Origin: Desulfobacterales bacterium
GTDB lineage: Bacteria; Desulfobacterota; Desulfobacteria; Desulfobacterales; C00003106
Direction of reading: 5' to 3'
NCBI GenBank assembly: GCA_030594505.1
Contig: JAUVFC010000008.1
Location: forward strand, 1-16,981
Length of the DNA stretch: 16,981 nt
Part shown: positions 8,143 through 14,666 of the stretch, in pieces
Layout: the number at the start of each line of letters is the position of its first letter
Position numbering within the stretch: the first letter of the stretch is position 1
The notes under the pieces: model-generated
What the model saw: the letters and a program-made list of their open reading frames with translations, nothing else
Database searches by the model: none
What the model was told of the DNA's origin: nothing
Program-made: the position numbers and the translations under genes

Positions 8143-9174
8143 TCACCGTTTAGTTCTTGTCTCGATTTTACGACGACGCGCTAATTCCCTCATATCAACC
8201 ACCTGATCCGATTCGTCAACGATCTCCCTGCCGAGAATTTCTTCCAGAACATCTTCAAGGGTCACAACGCCTGCAAGCCCTCCGAACTCGTCGATCACTA
8301 CAAAGAGATGCTGCCGGCGTTCCAGAAACTCCACAAGCAATTTGTCAAGGGGTATCGATTCCGGGCAGAAGTGAACAGATTTCATTAAATCGCTTAACCG
8401 GAGTTGATGCTTGTCGCTCGCAAGGGCGGAGAGCGCTTCACTACGTTGTACGATTCCGATAATGTCTTCCGGGTTTTCATCATATACCGGAATCCTGCTG
8501 TGAGGCAACATCCCGGCCTTTTCCTGTGCTTCTTCAAGGGTCAGATGCTCGCTGAGAGAAAAGATAACCGTTCTTGGAGTCATAATATCTTTGGCAGTCT
8601 TGTCTTCCAGAGAGAGTATATTTTTGATGACTTTCTCCTCCTCCGGCCTGATCTCGCCGGAAAGACGACCCAGTCTGGCCATGATTATAATCTCTTCGGC
8701 TGATACCGTCTGGATAACCTTTTTTCGAGCAACAATACGCGTCGCAAATTGGCAGAACCACACCATTGGCGTAAAAACCAGCACAAGCCATTGGAGGGGA
8801 CGTGCAATCAATGGCGCTAATTGCTTGCTGTAGACTACTCCTGCTGTCTTGGGAATGACTTCTGAAAAGATTAGTATAGATAGGGTGAAAGCGGCTGAAA
8901 AATAGCCTACCCACTCATATCCAAAGACGGAGGCTGCAACAGATCCCGCTATGGTCGCGCCCGCCGTATTTGCTATGGTATTTAATGACAGGATCGCCGA
9001 TATAGGACGATCTACATCTTTTCGTAATTTTTTGAGTATACGGCCCGAAGACTTTCCGGCTTGAACCGTTGTTTCGATGTGACTTATCGGGACTGAATAC
9101 AGGACAGCCTCAAACAAAGAGCACATGGCAGAAACAATGATAGCAAATCCTGCAGCGAGAATAAGTGTAGTCAT
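8143..9174 (-). CDS. CNNM/CorC-like membrane protein, DUF21 plus CBS pair
   Basis: The protein has 343 residues on the minus strand, starting at 9174 with AAGGAAG (complement of 9180-9186) upstream. The N-terminal membrane domain (about 1-150) has several hydrophobic helices and the family motif SEVIPKTAG (104-112). Two CBS motifs follow (about 195-315), opening with DIMTPRTVIF and ending VVIDEFGGLAGVVTLEDVLEEILG (one CBS signature). The chain ends about 25 residues after the second CBS motif and lacks the C-terminal CorC_HlyC domain seen in longer members. The family is linked to magnesium/cobalt efflux or resistance; the 'hemolysin' label in older annotation is not supported by anything here. 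It is a single gene, divergent from nothing obvious, and its job in this organism is inferred from family only. Confidence 0.9.
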   Translation of the reverse strand: MTTLILAAGFAIIVSAMCSLFEAVLYSVPISHIETTVQAGKSSGRILKKLRKDVDRPISAILSLNTIANTAGATIAGSVAASVFGYEWVGYFSAAFTLSILIFSEVIPKTAGVVYSKQLAPLIARPLQWLVLVFTPMVWFCQFATRIVARKKVIQTVSAEEIIIMARLGRLSGEIRPEEEKVIKNILSLEDKTAKDIMTPRTVIFSLSEHLTLEEAQEKAGMLPHSRIPVYDENPEDIIGIVQRSEALSALASDKHQLRLSDLMKSVHFCPESIPLDKLLVEFLERRQHLFVVIDEFGGLAGVVTLEDVLEEILGREIVDESDQVVDMRELARRRKIETRTKR

Positions 9175-9246
9175 AGAGTCTTCCTTATCTTGGTGGTTTT
9201 ATTATACAACGCTCTTGCAAAAATCCCGAAAGGGCGTATTTCTTCT

Positions 9247-9316
9247 TTTTTGTCATTTCGCTTTCTTTTTGTCATTTCGCCTTCTTTTTGTCATTTCGAC
9301 CGAAGGGAGAAATCTT
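9247..9316. repeat. Left repeat block with three 19-bp-spaced cores
   Basis: The core GTCATTTCG occurs at 9252-9260, 9271-9279 and 9290-9298, each 19 bp from the last, with a T-tract before each core. The innermost copy continues into the full arm, which ends AGGGAGAAATCTT at 9316 and shares its last base with the nuclease stop codon. Confidence 0.85.
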
Positions 9317-9609
9317 TACCATCCAGAACTCAAGTCTTTCCAGTTTGGGTTCATCCGGTTCACCAATTGATTTTTCTTCTCTCTTCGCCATTTCTTTATT
9401 TCCTTTTCTCTATCAATAGCAGCGGTTATGTCTTGCGTTTCTTCAAAATAAACCAACTTGTTCACGTTGTATTTTTCGGTAAATCCTTTGACGAGCTTGT
9501 TCTTGTGCTCATAAAGCCGCCGCTCCAAGTTATTGGTTACCCCCACATACATGACTTTACTGTTCCAGTTTGTGAGCAGATAGACATAATATCTTCGAGT
9601 TATGGGCAT
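9316..9609 (-). CDS. GIY-YIG domain endonuclease, small single-domain type
   Basis: The protein has 97 residues. The GIY-YIG signature is present as YYVYLLTN (7-14) and YVGVTNNLERRLYEHK (21-36), with catalytic-type R30, H35 and E68 (DREKEIKKW), then the usual basic C-terminal tail ending in a NPNWKDLS motif. It belongs to the small stand-alone YhbQ/UvrC-like subfamily, whose members are predicted metal-dependent DNA-cleaving enzymes; substrate is unknown. The gene fits exactly between inverted repeat arms: AGGGAG in the right arm (complement of 9619-9624) lies 9 bp before the ATG and is its best ribosome binding site, and the TAA overlaps the end of the left arm. No other gene is in the unit. 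The family call is strong; a role in spreading the repeat is inference. Confidence 0.9.
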   Translation of the reverse strand: MPITRRYYVYLLTNWNSKVMYVGVTNNLERRLYEHKNKLVKGFTEKYNVNKLVYFEETQDITAAIDREKEIKKWRREKKNQLVNRMNPNWKDLSSGW

Positions 9610-9611
9610 TT

Positions 9612-9657
9612 AAGATTTCTCCCTACGGTCGAAATGACAGGCTGTTGTCGAAATGAC
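9612..9657. repeat. Right repeat block with two 19-bp-spaced cores
   Basis: The full arm runs 9612-9638 and matches the inverted left arm at 26 of 27 positions. The terminal core CGAAATGAC at 9630-9638 recurs at 9649-9657, again exactly 19 bp further out. This mirrors the spacing on the left side. Confidence 0.85.
9619..9624 (-). promoter_or_regulatory. Ribosome binding site inside repeat arm
   Basis: On the minus strand this reads AGGGAG, 9 bases before the nuclease ATG at 9609. It is part of the conserved repeat arm, so every arm of this type carries a ready Shine-Dalgarno-like sequence. Confidence 0.6.
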
Positions 9658-9794
9658 ACAATATGGGCGTGAACGCTTACGTTAGTTTTTTGCCGTAAAC
9701 CAAGGGAAAACATACTTCAGCCAAGCATCGAAGGTGGTTATCACTTCTTTTTTATTAAGGATACAAAAGACAGATCTTTTTTGCCAGATAAAAT

Positions 9795-9823
9795 TTGACA
9801 GTTTGTATATGTGCTGGTAAAAA
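9795..9823 (+). promoter_or_regulatory. Candidate sigma70 promoter for polA
   Basis: A perfect -35 TTGACA (9795-9800) is followed after 17 bp by TAAAAA (9818-9823), a 4-of-6 match to the -10 consensus. It lies about 105 bp before the polA start, in gene-free sequence (9658-9928) that otherwise shows only the inverted repeat at 9860-9912. Confidence 0.5.
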
Positions 9824-9859
9824 ATGAATCTGAGTTAATGGCACGGGCATTTTCATTTT

Positions 9860-9912
9860 GGACACAGATAAACGCAGATTATCAGGATATTAAGTATACA
9901 GAATCTGTGTCC
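9860..9912. repeat. Inverted repeat in polA leader
   Basis: GGACACAGAT (9860-9869) is perfectly inverted at 9903-9912, with AAACGCAGATTATCAGGAT-type sequence between. This sort of 'acacagataaacgcagatta' sequence recurs in intergenic DNA of several bacterial groups as I recall. The right arm ends 16 bp before the polA start. Confidence 0.65.
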
Positions 9913-9928
9913 TAATAAGCGATTATAG

Positions 9929-12607
9929 ATGAAAAAAGAAGAAACCATATATTTAGTGGACGGAAATTCCTATATTTACAGGGCCTATCATGCGATCCGG
10001 CATCTGTCGAATTCCAAAGGGTTTCCCACAAATGCTTCGTTCGGTTTTACCCGGATGTTGTTGAAGTTGATTGAAGATCGGCAGCCATCCTATCTTGCCA
10101 TGGTTTTTGATGCCAGGGGGCCTACTTTTCGTCACGAGCTCTACAAAGAGTATAAGGCAAATCGTCCCCCCATGCCGGAGGACCTGTCGGTTCAGATTCC
10201 GTATATTAAAAAGATAGTAGAAGGGTTCAACATTCCATCCCTGGAACTCAATGGCTACGAGGCGGATGACATTATCGGAACTATTGCTGAAAAAGCAACA
10301 AAAAAGGGGTATAAAACAGTAATCGTCACCGGCGATAAAGACTTCAAACAGCTTCTCTCCGAATCAGCATCTCTATGGGATCCGATGAAAGACCGCTCTG
10401 TTACCTGTAAAGGTTTCACGGAAGAACATTCCATAGAACCAAAGCAGTGGATCGATGTGATGGGACTTTCCGGAGATTCTTCAGATAACATTCCAGGGGT
10501 TCCGGGTATCGGCGAAAAGACCGCTATCAAACTTGTCAAACAGTTCGGCAACTTTGACCGGCTCTTAGAACACCTCGACGAGATCAAGCAGAAAAAATTG
10601 CGTGAAAATCTTACGGCCCACATCGACCAGGCACGGCTGAGCCGGAAACTGGTCTCGATTGATATTAACGTGCCCCTTTCATTTAATTTCCAGGACTTCC
10701 GGGTTACACCGCCTGACCGGGAAAAACTGGGGAACCTTTTTCGGGAACTGGAGTTTCGTCAACTGCAAAAGGACTTTGCCCCACAACAGGATCTCTCAAA
10801 GAAGTCGTATCAAACCATATTCTCCGACTCAGAACTCAGGACCCTGATAGAAAATCTACAAAGGGCCGGGACCTTTGCGCTCGACCTGGAGACCACATCA
10901 ACAGACCCCATGACGGCCGAGATTGTGGGGCTCTCCTTTTCATGCCGCTCTCATGAGGCCGCCTATATCCCTTGCGCTCATTCGTATCCTGATGTCCCTG
11001 CCCAGCTTGAGCTCAATCATGTGCTCAGCTCGCTGAAACCGCTGCTCGAAGACCCAAACTGCCTGAAGGTAGGCCAAAACATCAAATACGATACCATCAT
11101 CTTGAAACGATACGGGATCGCCGTTAAGGGGATCATGTTTGATACCATGATAGCCTCCTATCTTCTCAATCCTTCTGTTCGGGCGCACAGCTTAGATGCG
11201 ATTGCAAGGGATTATCTTAATCATAAGATGATTACCTATGCAGAGGTAACAGGACGCGGAAAAGGCGCCCTCCGATTCGACGAGGTTTCCATAGAGAGCG
11301 CTTCAACCTATTCATGCGAAGACGCGGACATCACACTTATAGCCTCCCGGATATTAGGGCCAATGCTTAAGGAAAAAGGTTTTGAGTCGCTCTTTAACGA
11401 TGTGGAGATGCCGCTGGTCCCTGTATTGATAGATATGGAAATGACGGGAATGCGGGTAGACAGTGATCGTCTCATCGAACTTTCAAAGGACTTCGAGCAG
11501 CAGTTACATCTCCTTGAGGATCAAATATTTTCTATGGCGGGGGAGAGCTTTAATATAAATTCGCACCAGCAGTTAGGAAGGATACTCTTTGAAAAATTGA
11601 ACCTCCCGTATCAGAAGAAAACCAAAAAAAAGACCGGTTATTCCACAGACCTGGAGGTGCTGACCGCTCTGTCCGAACAGCACGAACTTCCCGGTTTGGT
11701 CCTTCGCTATCGGTCTCTTGCCAAGCTCAAGTCGACCTACACGGACGCCTTGCTGGGCCTTATTCATCCTGATACGGGACGTCTGCATACCTCTTACAAC
11801 CAGGCAGTGACTGCTACCGGAAGACTAAGCAGCAGCGATCCGAATTTACAGAATATTCCCGTTCGAACCGAAGAAGGGCGAAAGATTCGTGAATCATTCA
11901 TCCCCAGGCAAGGTTGGAAGATCCTTTCTGCTGATTATTCCCAGATTGAATTGCGTATCCTGGCCCATTACTCGGAAGACCCCATACTGATCACGGCGTT
12001 TGAGGAGGACGAGGATATTCATGCCAGAACCGCTTCAGAGGTCTTCCAGTTATTTCCCGAACTTATTACCCCGGATATGCGGCGACAGGCAAAAATGATC
12101 AACTTTGGAATAATCTATGGGATGAGCCCGTTTCGCCTCTCAAAAGAACTGGGAATCAGCGCCGGCACGGCAAAAAAATATATTGACAACTACTTTGTGC
12201 AATACAAAGGGGTCAAAGAGTATATTAACCGCACTATTGAGAGGGCGCGCAAGGAAGGCAAAGTCACTACCCTGCTGAACAGACATAGATATCTTCCGGA
12301 TATCCTCAGCAAAAACCGGACAGTAAGAGAGGCTGCCGAGCGCACGGCAATAAATACTCCGATTCAGGGAACGGCTGCGGATTTAATTAAGGTTGCGATG
12401 ATACGATTGCATGATGCAATTCCACGTCAGGGACTTAAGGCAAAAATGCTTCTTCAGGTCCATGATGAGTTGGTCTTTGAAGTACCTCAAGGAGAGATCA
12501 CAAGACTTAAAACCCTTGTTAAAAAGACAATGGAGGGTGTGCATCCATTGAAGGCGCCTATTAAAGTGGACATCAATACAGGGGAAAATTGGGCGGAAGC
12601 GCATTAG
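9929..12607 (+). CDS. polA: DNA polymerase I with 5'-3' and 3'-5' exonuclease domains
   Basis: The protein has 892 residues, normal for full-length PolA, which fills repair gaps and removes Okazaki RNA primers. Residues 1-290 form the 5'-3' exonuclease (YLVDGNSYIYRAYHA, GYEADDIIGTIA, VTGDKDFKQL, SGDSSDNIPGVPGIGEKTA). The proofreading domain (about 300-480) is intact: D319 and E321 in ALDLETT, D388 in KYD, and Y461/D465 in YSCEDADIT. The polymerase domain has motif A ADYSQIELR (D669, E674), motif B RRQAKMINFGIIYG (K722, F726, Y730) and motif C VHDELVFE (D846, E847). F726, not tyrosine, is expected to favour dNTP over ddNTP use, as in E. coli. No clear Shine-Dalgarno sequence precedes ATG 9929, but residues 2-20 fit the family start, so this start is retained. 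Confidence 0.98.
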   Translation: MKKEETIYLVDGNSYIYRAYHAIRHLSNSKGFPTNASFGFTRMLLKLIEDRQPSYLAMVFDARGPTFRHELYKEYKANRPPMPEDLSVQIPYIKKIVEGFNIPSLELNGYEADDIIGTIAEKATKKGYKTVIVTGDKDFKQLLSESASLWDPMKDRSVTCKGFTEEHSIEPKQWIDVMGLSGDSSDNIPGVPGIGEKTAIKLVKQFGNFDRLLEHLDEIKQKKLRENLTAHIDQARLSRKLVSIDINVPLSFNFQDFRVTPPDREKLGNLFRELEFRQLQKDFAPQQDLSKKSYQTIFSDSELRTLIENLQRAGTFALDLETTSTDPMTAEIVGLSFSCRSHEAAYIPCAHSYPDVPAQLELNHVLSSLKPLLEDPNCLKVGQNIKYDTIILKRYGIAVKGIMFDTMIASYLLNPSVRAHSLDAIARDYLNHKMITYAEVTGRGKGALRFDEVSIESASTYSCEDADITLIASRILGPMLKEKGFESLFNDVEMPLVPVLIDMEMTGMRVDSDRLIELSKDFEQQLHLLEDQIFSMAGESFNINSHQQLGRILFEKLNLPYQKKTKKKTGYSTDLEVLTALSEQHELPGLVLRYRSLAKLKSTYTDALLGLIHPDTGRLHTSYNQAVTATGRLSSSDPNLQNIPVRTEEGRKIRESFIPRQGWKILSADYSQIELRILAHYSEDPILITAFEEDEDIHARTASEVFQLFPELITPDMRRQAKMINFGIIYGMSPFRLSKELGISAGTAKKYIDNYFVQYKGVKEYINRTIERARKEGKVTTLLNRHRYLPDILSKNRTVREAAERTAINTPIQGTAADLIKVAMIRLHDAIPRQGLKAKMLLQVHDELVFEVPQGEITRLKTLVKKTMEGVHPLKAPIKVDINTGENWAEAH

Positions 12608-12608
12608 G

Positions 12609-12652
12609 ATTGACGATTGAAGAATCAAGAGCTTGTTTTTCCAATCGTCAAT
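12609..12652. repeat. Inverted repeat between polA and suhB
   Basis: ATTGACGATTG (12609-12619) is perfectly inverted at 12642-12652, with 22 bp between, starting 1 bp after the polA stop. It can form an 11-bp stem in RNA. The sequence around it is made of loose 7-bp GATTGAC/GATTGAA-like units, similar in style to the array at 664-769. It ends 12 bp before the suhB start. Confidence 0.75.
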
Positions 12653-12664
12653 CTTCAATTAAGC

Positions 12665-13459
12665 ATGGGCACGAACATGAGAGACATTATTGACTTAAAA
12701 CAGGCCAGGGATGTAGGGTTCTCCGCCATTCAAAAGGCCGCGGACTTTCTTCGCGATCGCTTCGGACAAGCTCACTCCATCAAGAAAAAAGGCGCCATCG
12801 ATTTGGTTACGGAGGCAGACGAATATGCTGAACGCCTTATCATCGATACGATCCTTGCCGTGTATCCCGATCATTCCATTATTGCTGAAGAGAGCGGGAA
12901 TGTCCCGGCTCAGTCTCCCTGCCAATGGGTTATTGACCCGCTGGACGGGACAACCAATTTCGCTCACAATCTCCCCTGCTTCAGTATATCCATAGCCTTT
13001 GCTGTAAATGACGAGACCGTATTCGGTGTGGTTGAAAATCCTGTTTCGGGGGAACGTTTCTGGGCGATTAAGGGGGAAGGCGCCTTCCTGAACGGAAAAG
13101 AGATCCGTGTTTCATCAACTATGAGTCTCTCGGAAAGTCTCCTGGTGACAGGGTTCCCCTATGACCTGAAGACTATTATAGATATGTTGATGGCTCGCTT
13201 TAAGCGTTGTTTGGAGGCTTCACAGGGTATTCGAAGACTGGGATCCGCAGCCATTGATCTTTGTTACGTGGCGTGCGGTCGTTTTGACGGTTTTTGGGAA
13301 CAAAACCTCCATCCCTGGGATACGGCCGCAGGCGCACTCATTGTAAGAGAGGCGGGGGGGATTGTTACCGATTTTTCCGAAAGGCCCCATCTCAGCAATA
13401 TGAAGGAAATTTTGGCTACCAACGGCCGTATACACAAGGAGCTTATAGGGTTGTTGTAA
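12665..13459 (+). CDS. suhB: Inositol-1-monophosphatase family protein
   Basis: The protein has 264 residues from ATG 12665; ATG 12677 is nearly as likely, and neither has a good Shine-Dalgarno sequence. The TTG at 12617 is rejected because the extra residues come from the intergenic inverted repeat. Motifs of the magnesium-dependent phosphatase family are complete: DLVTEADEYAE (46-56), the metal-binding IIAEESG (72-78), WVIDPLDGTTNF (88-99; D91, D94) and the second motif HPWDTAAGALIVREAGG (216-232; D219). Such enzymes hydrolyse inositol 1-phosphate or related sugar phosphates; some also act on fructose bisphosphate or NADP-type substrates, and the exact substrate cannot be read from sequence. 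E. coli SuhB also associates with the transcription machinery. It follows polA in the same direction. Confidence 0.93.
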   Translation: MGTNMRDIIDLKQARDVGFSAIQKAADFLRDRFGQAHSIKKKGAIDLVTEADEYAERLIIDTILAVYPDHSIIAEESGNVPAQSPCQWVIDPLDGTTNFAHNLPCFSISIAFAVNDETVFGVVENPVSGERFWAIKGEGAFLNGKEIRVSSTMSLSESLLVTGFPYDLKTIIDMLMARFKRCLEASQGIRRLGSAAIDLCYVACGRFDGFWEQNLHPWDTAAGALIVREAGGIVTDFSERPHLSNMKEILATNGRIHKELIGLL

Positions 13460-13557
13460 GAGATCGACAGAAAATTTTTAACAAAAATGATTACAATTAT
13501 GGGATATAAAATTGTATGGATTAAATGAGCCATGTTTTTCGGGTACTGATAGCGGGG

Positions 13558-13585
13558 TGGACTTTTTTATAGAACTGTGTATAAT
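13558..13585 (+). promoter_or_regulatory. Candidate sigma70 promoter for the tetrapyrrole genes
   Basis: A perfect -10 TATAAT (13580-13585) has TGGACT (13558-13563) 16 bp upstream, a 4-of-6 match to the -35 consensus. The sequence 13460-13557 is AT-rich without a gene. A transcript from here would run through the MITE-like element before reaching the first heme gene. Confidence 0.5.
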
Positions 13586-13625
13586 ACTTGTATTTTTTGA
13601 AAAATTTTGTTTATGTTATATATAA

Positions 13626-13803
13626 GAGCCTCTTGCAGAAACAGCCATCTACTGTGATCGGCTGCAAAAGTCCTGCGCTGCGTCATCGTCGTAAAACCGT
13701 CCTCAACGTAGCTACTGCTACGCCTGCGGCGATTTTGACTCCTCTTCCTTGCGCAGAACTTTTTCGCGCGATCTCGTGACGAAGTTGTTTCTGCAAGAGG
13801 CTC
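13626..13803. mobile_element. MITE-like element, 178 bp, upstream of heme genes
   Basis: Terminal inverted repeats are perfect over 18 bp: GAGCCTCTTGCAGAAACA (13626-13643) and its complement at 13786-13803. The interior is GC-richer than its flanks and contains hairpins such as CGTAGC-TACT-GCTACG. No credible gene is inside. It ends 16 bp before the start codon of the next gene. Its ends resemble those of the element at 6736-6953 (shared pattern GAG, CCT, TTGCA, AAAC). No clear target duplication is seen. Confidence 0.7.
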
Positions 13804-13819
13804 ATAGTTGTAACAAATC

Positions 13820-14491
13820 ATGCGATATTATCCGGTTAATCTTGATATCCGAAACCAAAACTGCCTTGTAGTAGGAGGCGGCGGTGTTGGAAAGCGGAAG
13901 ATATTGACTCTTCTTGAATGTGGGGCTCGGGTTACAGTGGTCAGTCCAAAGATATCCAATGAAATCAAAGCGCTGTCTAAAGACCGTCATATAGAATTAA
14001 AGGAGCGCAATTATCGCTCTTCAGATCTCGAAGGGATGTTTCTGGTTATCGGCGCTACCGACAACGAGGAGGCAAATCGGCAAATCAGCAACGATGCGGA
14101 GAGGGCCCGTATCCTTTGTAACATTGCGGATCGTCCTCAAGAATGCAGCTTTGTCCTCCCTGCAATTGTCAAACAAGGTGATCTTGTAATTGCTATCTCC
14201 ACATCGGGGAAGAGCCCGGCTTTTGCTAAAAGGCTTCGCCGGAAGTTATCAGGAGAGTTCGGTCCCGAATATGGGAAGTTCTTGGATTTAATGGGCGCTA
14301 TACGTAACAAACTTCTACAAAATGGGAAAAGCCCTGAAGCCCACAAGCACATGTTCGAACAGTTGATCGATGAAGGGCTCCTGGAATTAATCAAGCACAA
14401 CAACGGGAAACGCATCAATACTCTTTTGGAAAGGGTTCTTGGGGAAGGTTTTGCCCTGGAAGATCTGTTGAGCACAGAGAGCAAAGAATGA
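13820..14491 (+). CDS. Precorrin-2 dehydrogenase / sirohydrochlorin ferrochelatase family
   Basis: The protein has 223 residues, the length of stand-alone Met8/CysG N-terminal type enzymes, which oxidise precorrin-2 to sirohydrochlorin with NAD and in some cases insert iron. The NAD site is CLVVGGGGVGKRK (15-27). The active-site region NIADRPQECSFVLPA (101-115) holds D104 at the place of the catalytic aspartate, followed by the conserved GDLVIAISTSGKSPAFAKRLR (one family motif, 120-140). There is no fused methyltransferase. It leads a cluster with hemA, so siroheme and heme precursors are likely made together; in sulfate reducers sirohydrochlorin and siroheme also feed the alternative heme pathway, which fits the inferred host. 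No Shine-Dalgarno sequence is visible; the upstream 16 bp abut a MITE-like element. Confidence 0.92.
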   Translation: MRYYPVNLDIRNQNCLVVGGGGVGKRKILTLLECGARVTVVSPKISNEIKALSKDRHIELKERNYRSSDLEGMFLVIGATDNEEANRQISNDAERARILCNIADRPQECSFVLPAIVKQGDLVIAISTSGKSPAFAKRLRRKLSGEFGPEYGKFLDLMGAIRNKLLQNGKSPEAHKHMFEQLIDEGLLELIKHNNGKRINTLLERVLGEGFALEDLLSTESKE

Positions 14492-14642
14492 TGATTTCGC
14501 AAAAAGTGCCAACAACCTGTCATTTCGAGCGCAGGGAGAAATCTTTATCCTGTAATATACTGAAAATATAAGATTTCTCCCTGCGCTCGAAATGACAAAT
14601 TCGTTGAAAAAATGGGATTTTTCGACTTCTTACGCAATCATC
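14490..14642. repeat. Outer inverted repeat enclosing a gene-less GTCATTTCGA hairpin
   Basis: The outer arms 14490-14507 (GATGATTTCGCAAAAAGT) and 14625-14642 are inverted with 15 of 18 matches. They enclose the perfect hairpin at 14519-14596. The left arm overlaps the stop codon of the precorrin-2 dehydrogenase gene. The arm resembles the sequence at 16810-16827, so this may be one repeat family with another nested inside it. Confidence 0.65.
14519..14596. repeat. Gene-less copy of the nuclease-unit repeat
   Basis: Arms 14519-14545 and 14570-14596 are perfectly inverted over 27 bp and separated by only 24 bp. They match the arms of the nuclease unit except at a few positions in the middle (GAGCGC here, GACCGA or GACCGT there). 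The terminal core is not repeated at 19 bp on either side here. It reads as a non-autonomous derivative. Confidence 0.88.
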
Positions 14643-14666
14643 ACTACCGGTTAAAAAGGAATCGTC

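Larger units (their letters stand above)
9247..9657. mobile_element. Repeat-flanked GIY-YIG nuclease unit
   Basis: The unit consists of a left repeat block (9247-9316), a nuclease gene on the minus strand (9316-9609) and a right block (9612-9657). The two 27-bp arms, 9290-9316 and 9612-9638, are inverted copies with one mismatch. The same repeat occurs without a gene at 14519-14596. The arrangement resembles a mobile or self-spreading repeat that carries its own enzyme. Mobility is inferred: no target duplication or empty site can be seen from one sequence. Confidence 0.6.

Noticed and set aside
8534..8914. 126-residue minus-strand frame inside the CNNM-like gene
   Set aside because: It overlaps the real gene in another frame and has shadow-frame composition; the true frame has complete DUF21 and CBS motifs.
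9247..9303. Possible CRISPR-like array of 19-bp units
   Set aside because: Only three units, no unique spacers between identical repeats, and no cas genes; it is a tandem expansion of the repeat end.
9190..9672. 160-residue forward frame across the nuclease unit
   Set aside because: It is antisense to the GIY-YIG gene, runs through both repeat arms, and its sequence has no recognisable domain.
12617..12664. TTG start for the inositol monophosphatase
   Set aside because: The extra residues are encoded by the intergenic inverted repeat and have no counterpart in the family.
13588..13779. 63-residue frame within the MITE-like element
   Set aside because: It consists of hairpin sequence, lacks a ribosome binding site and matches no known domain.
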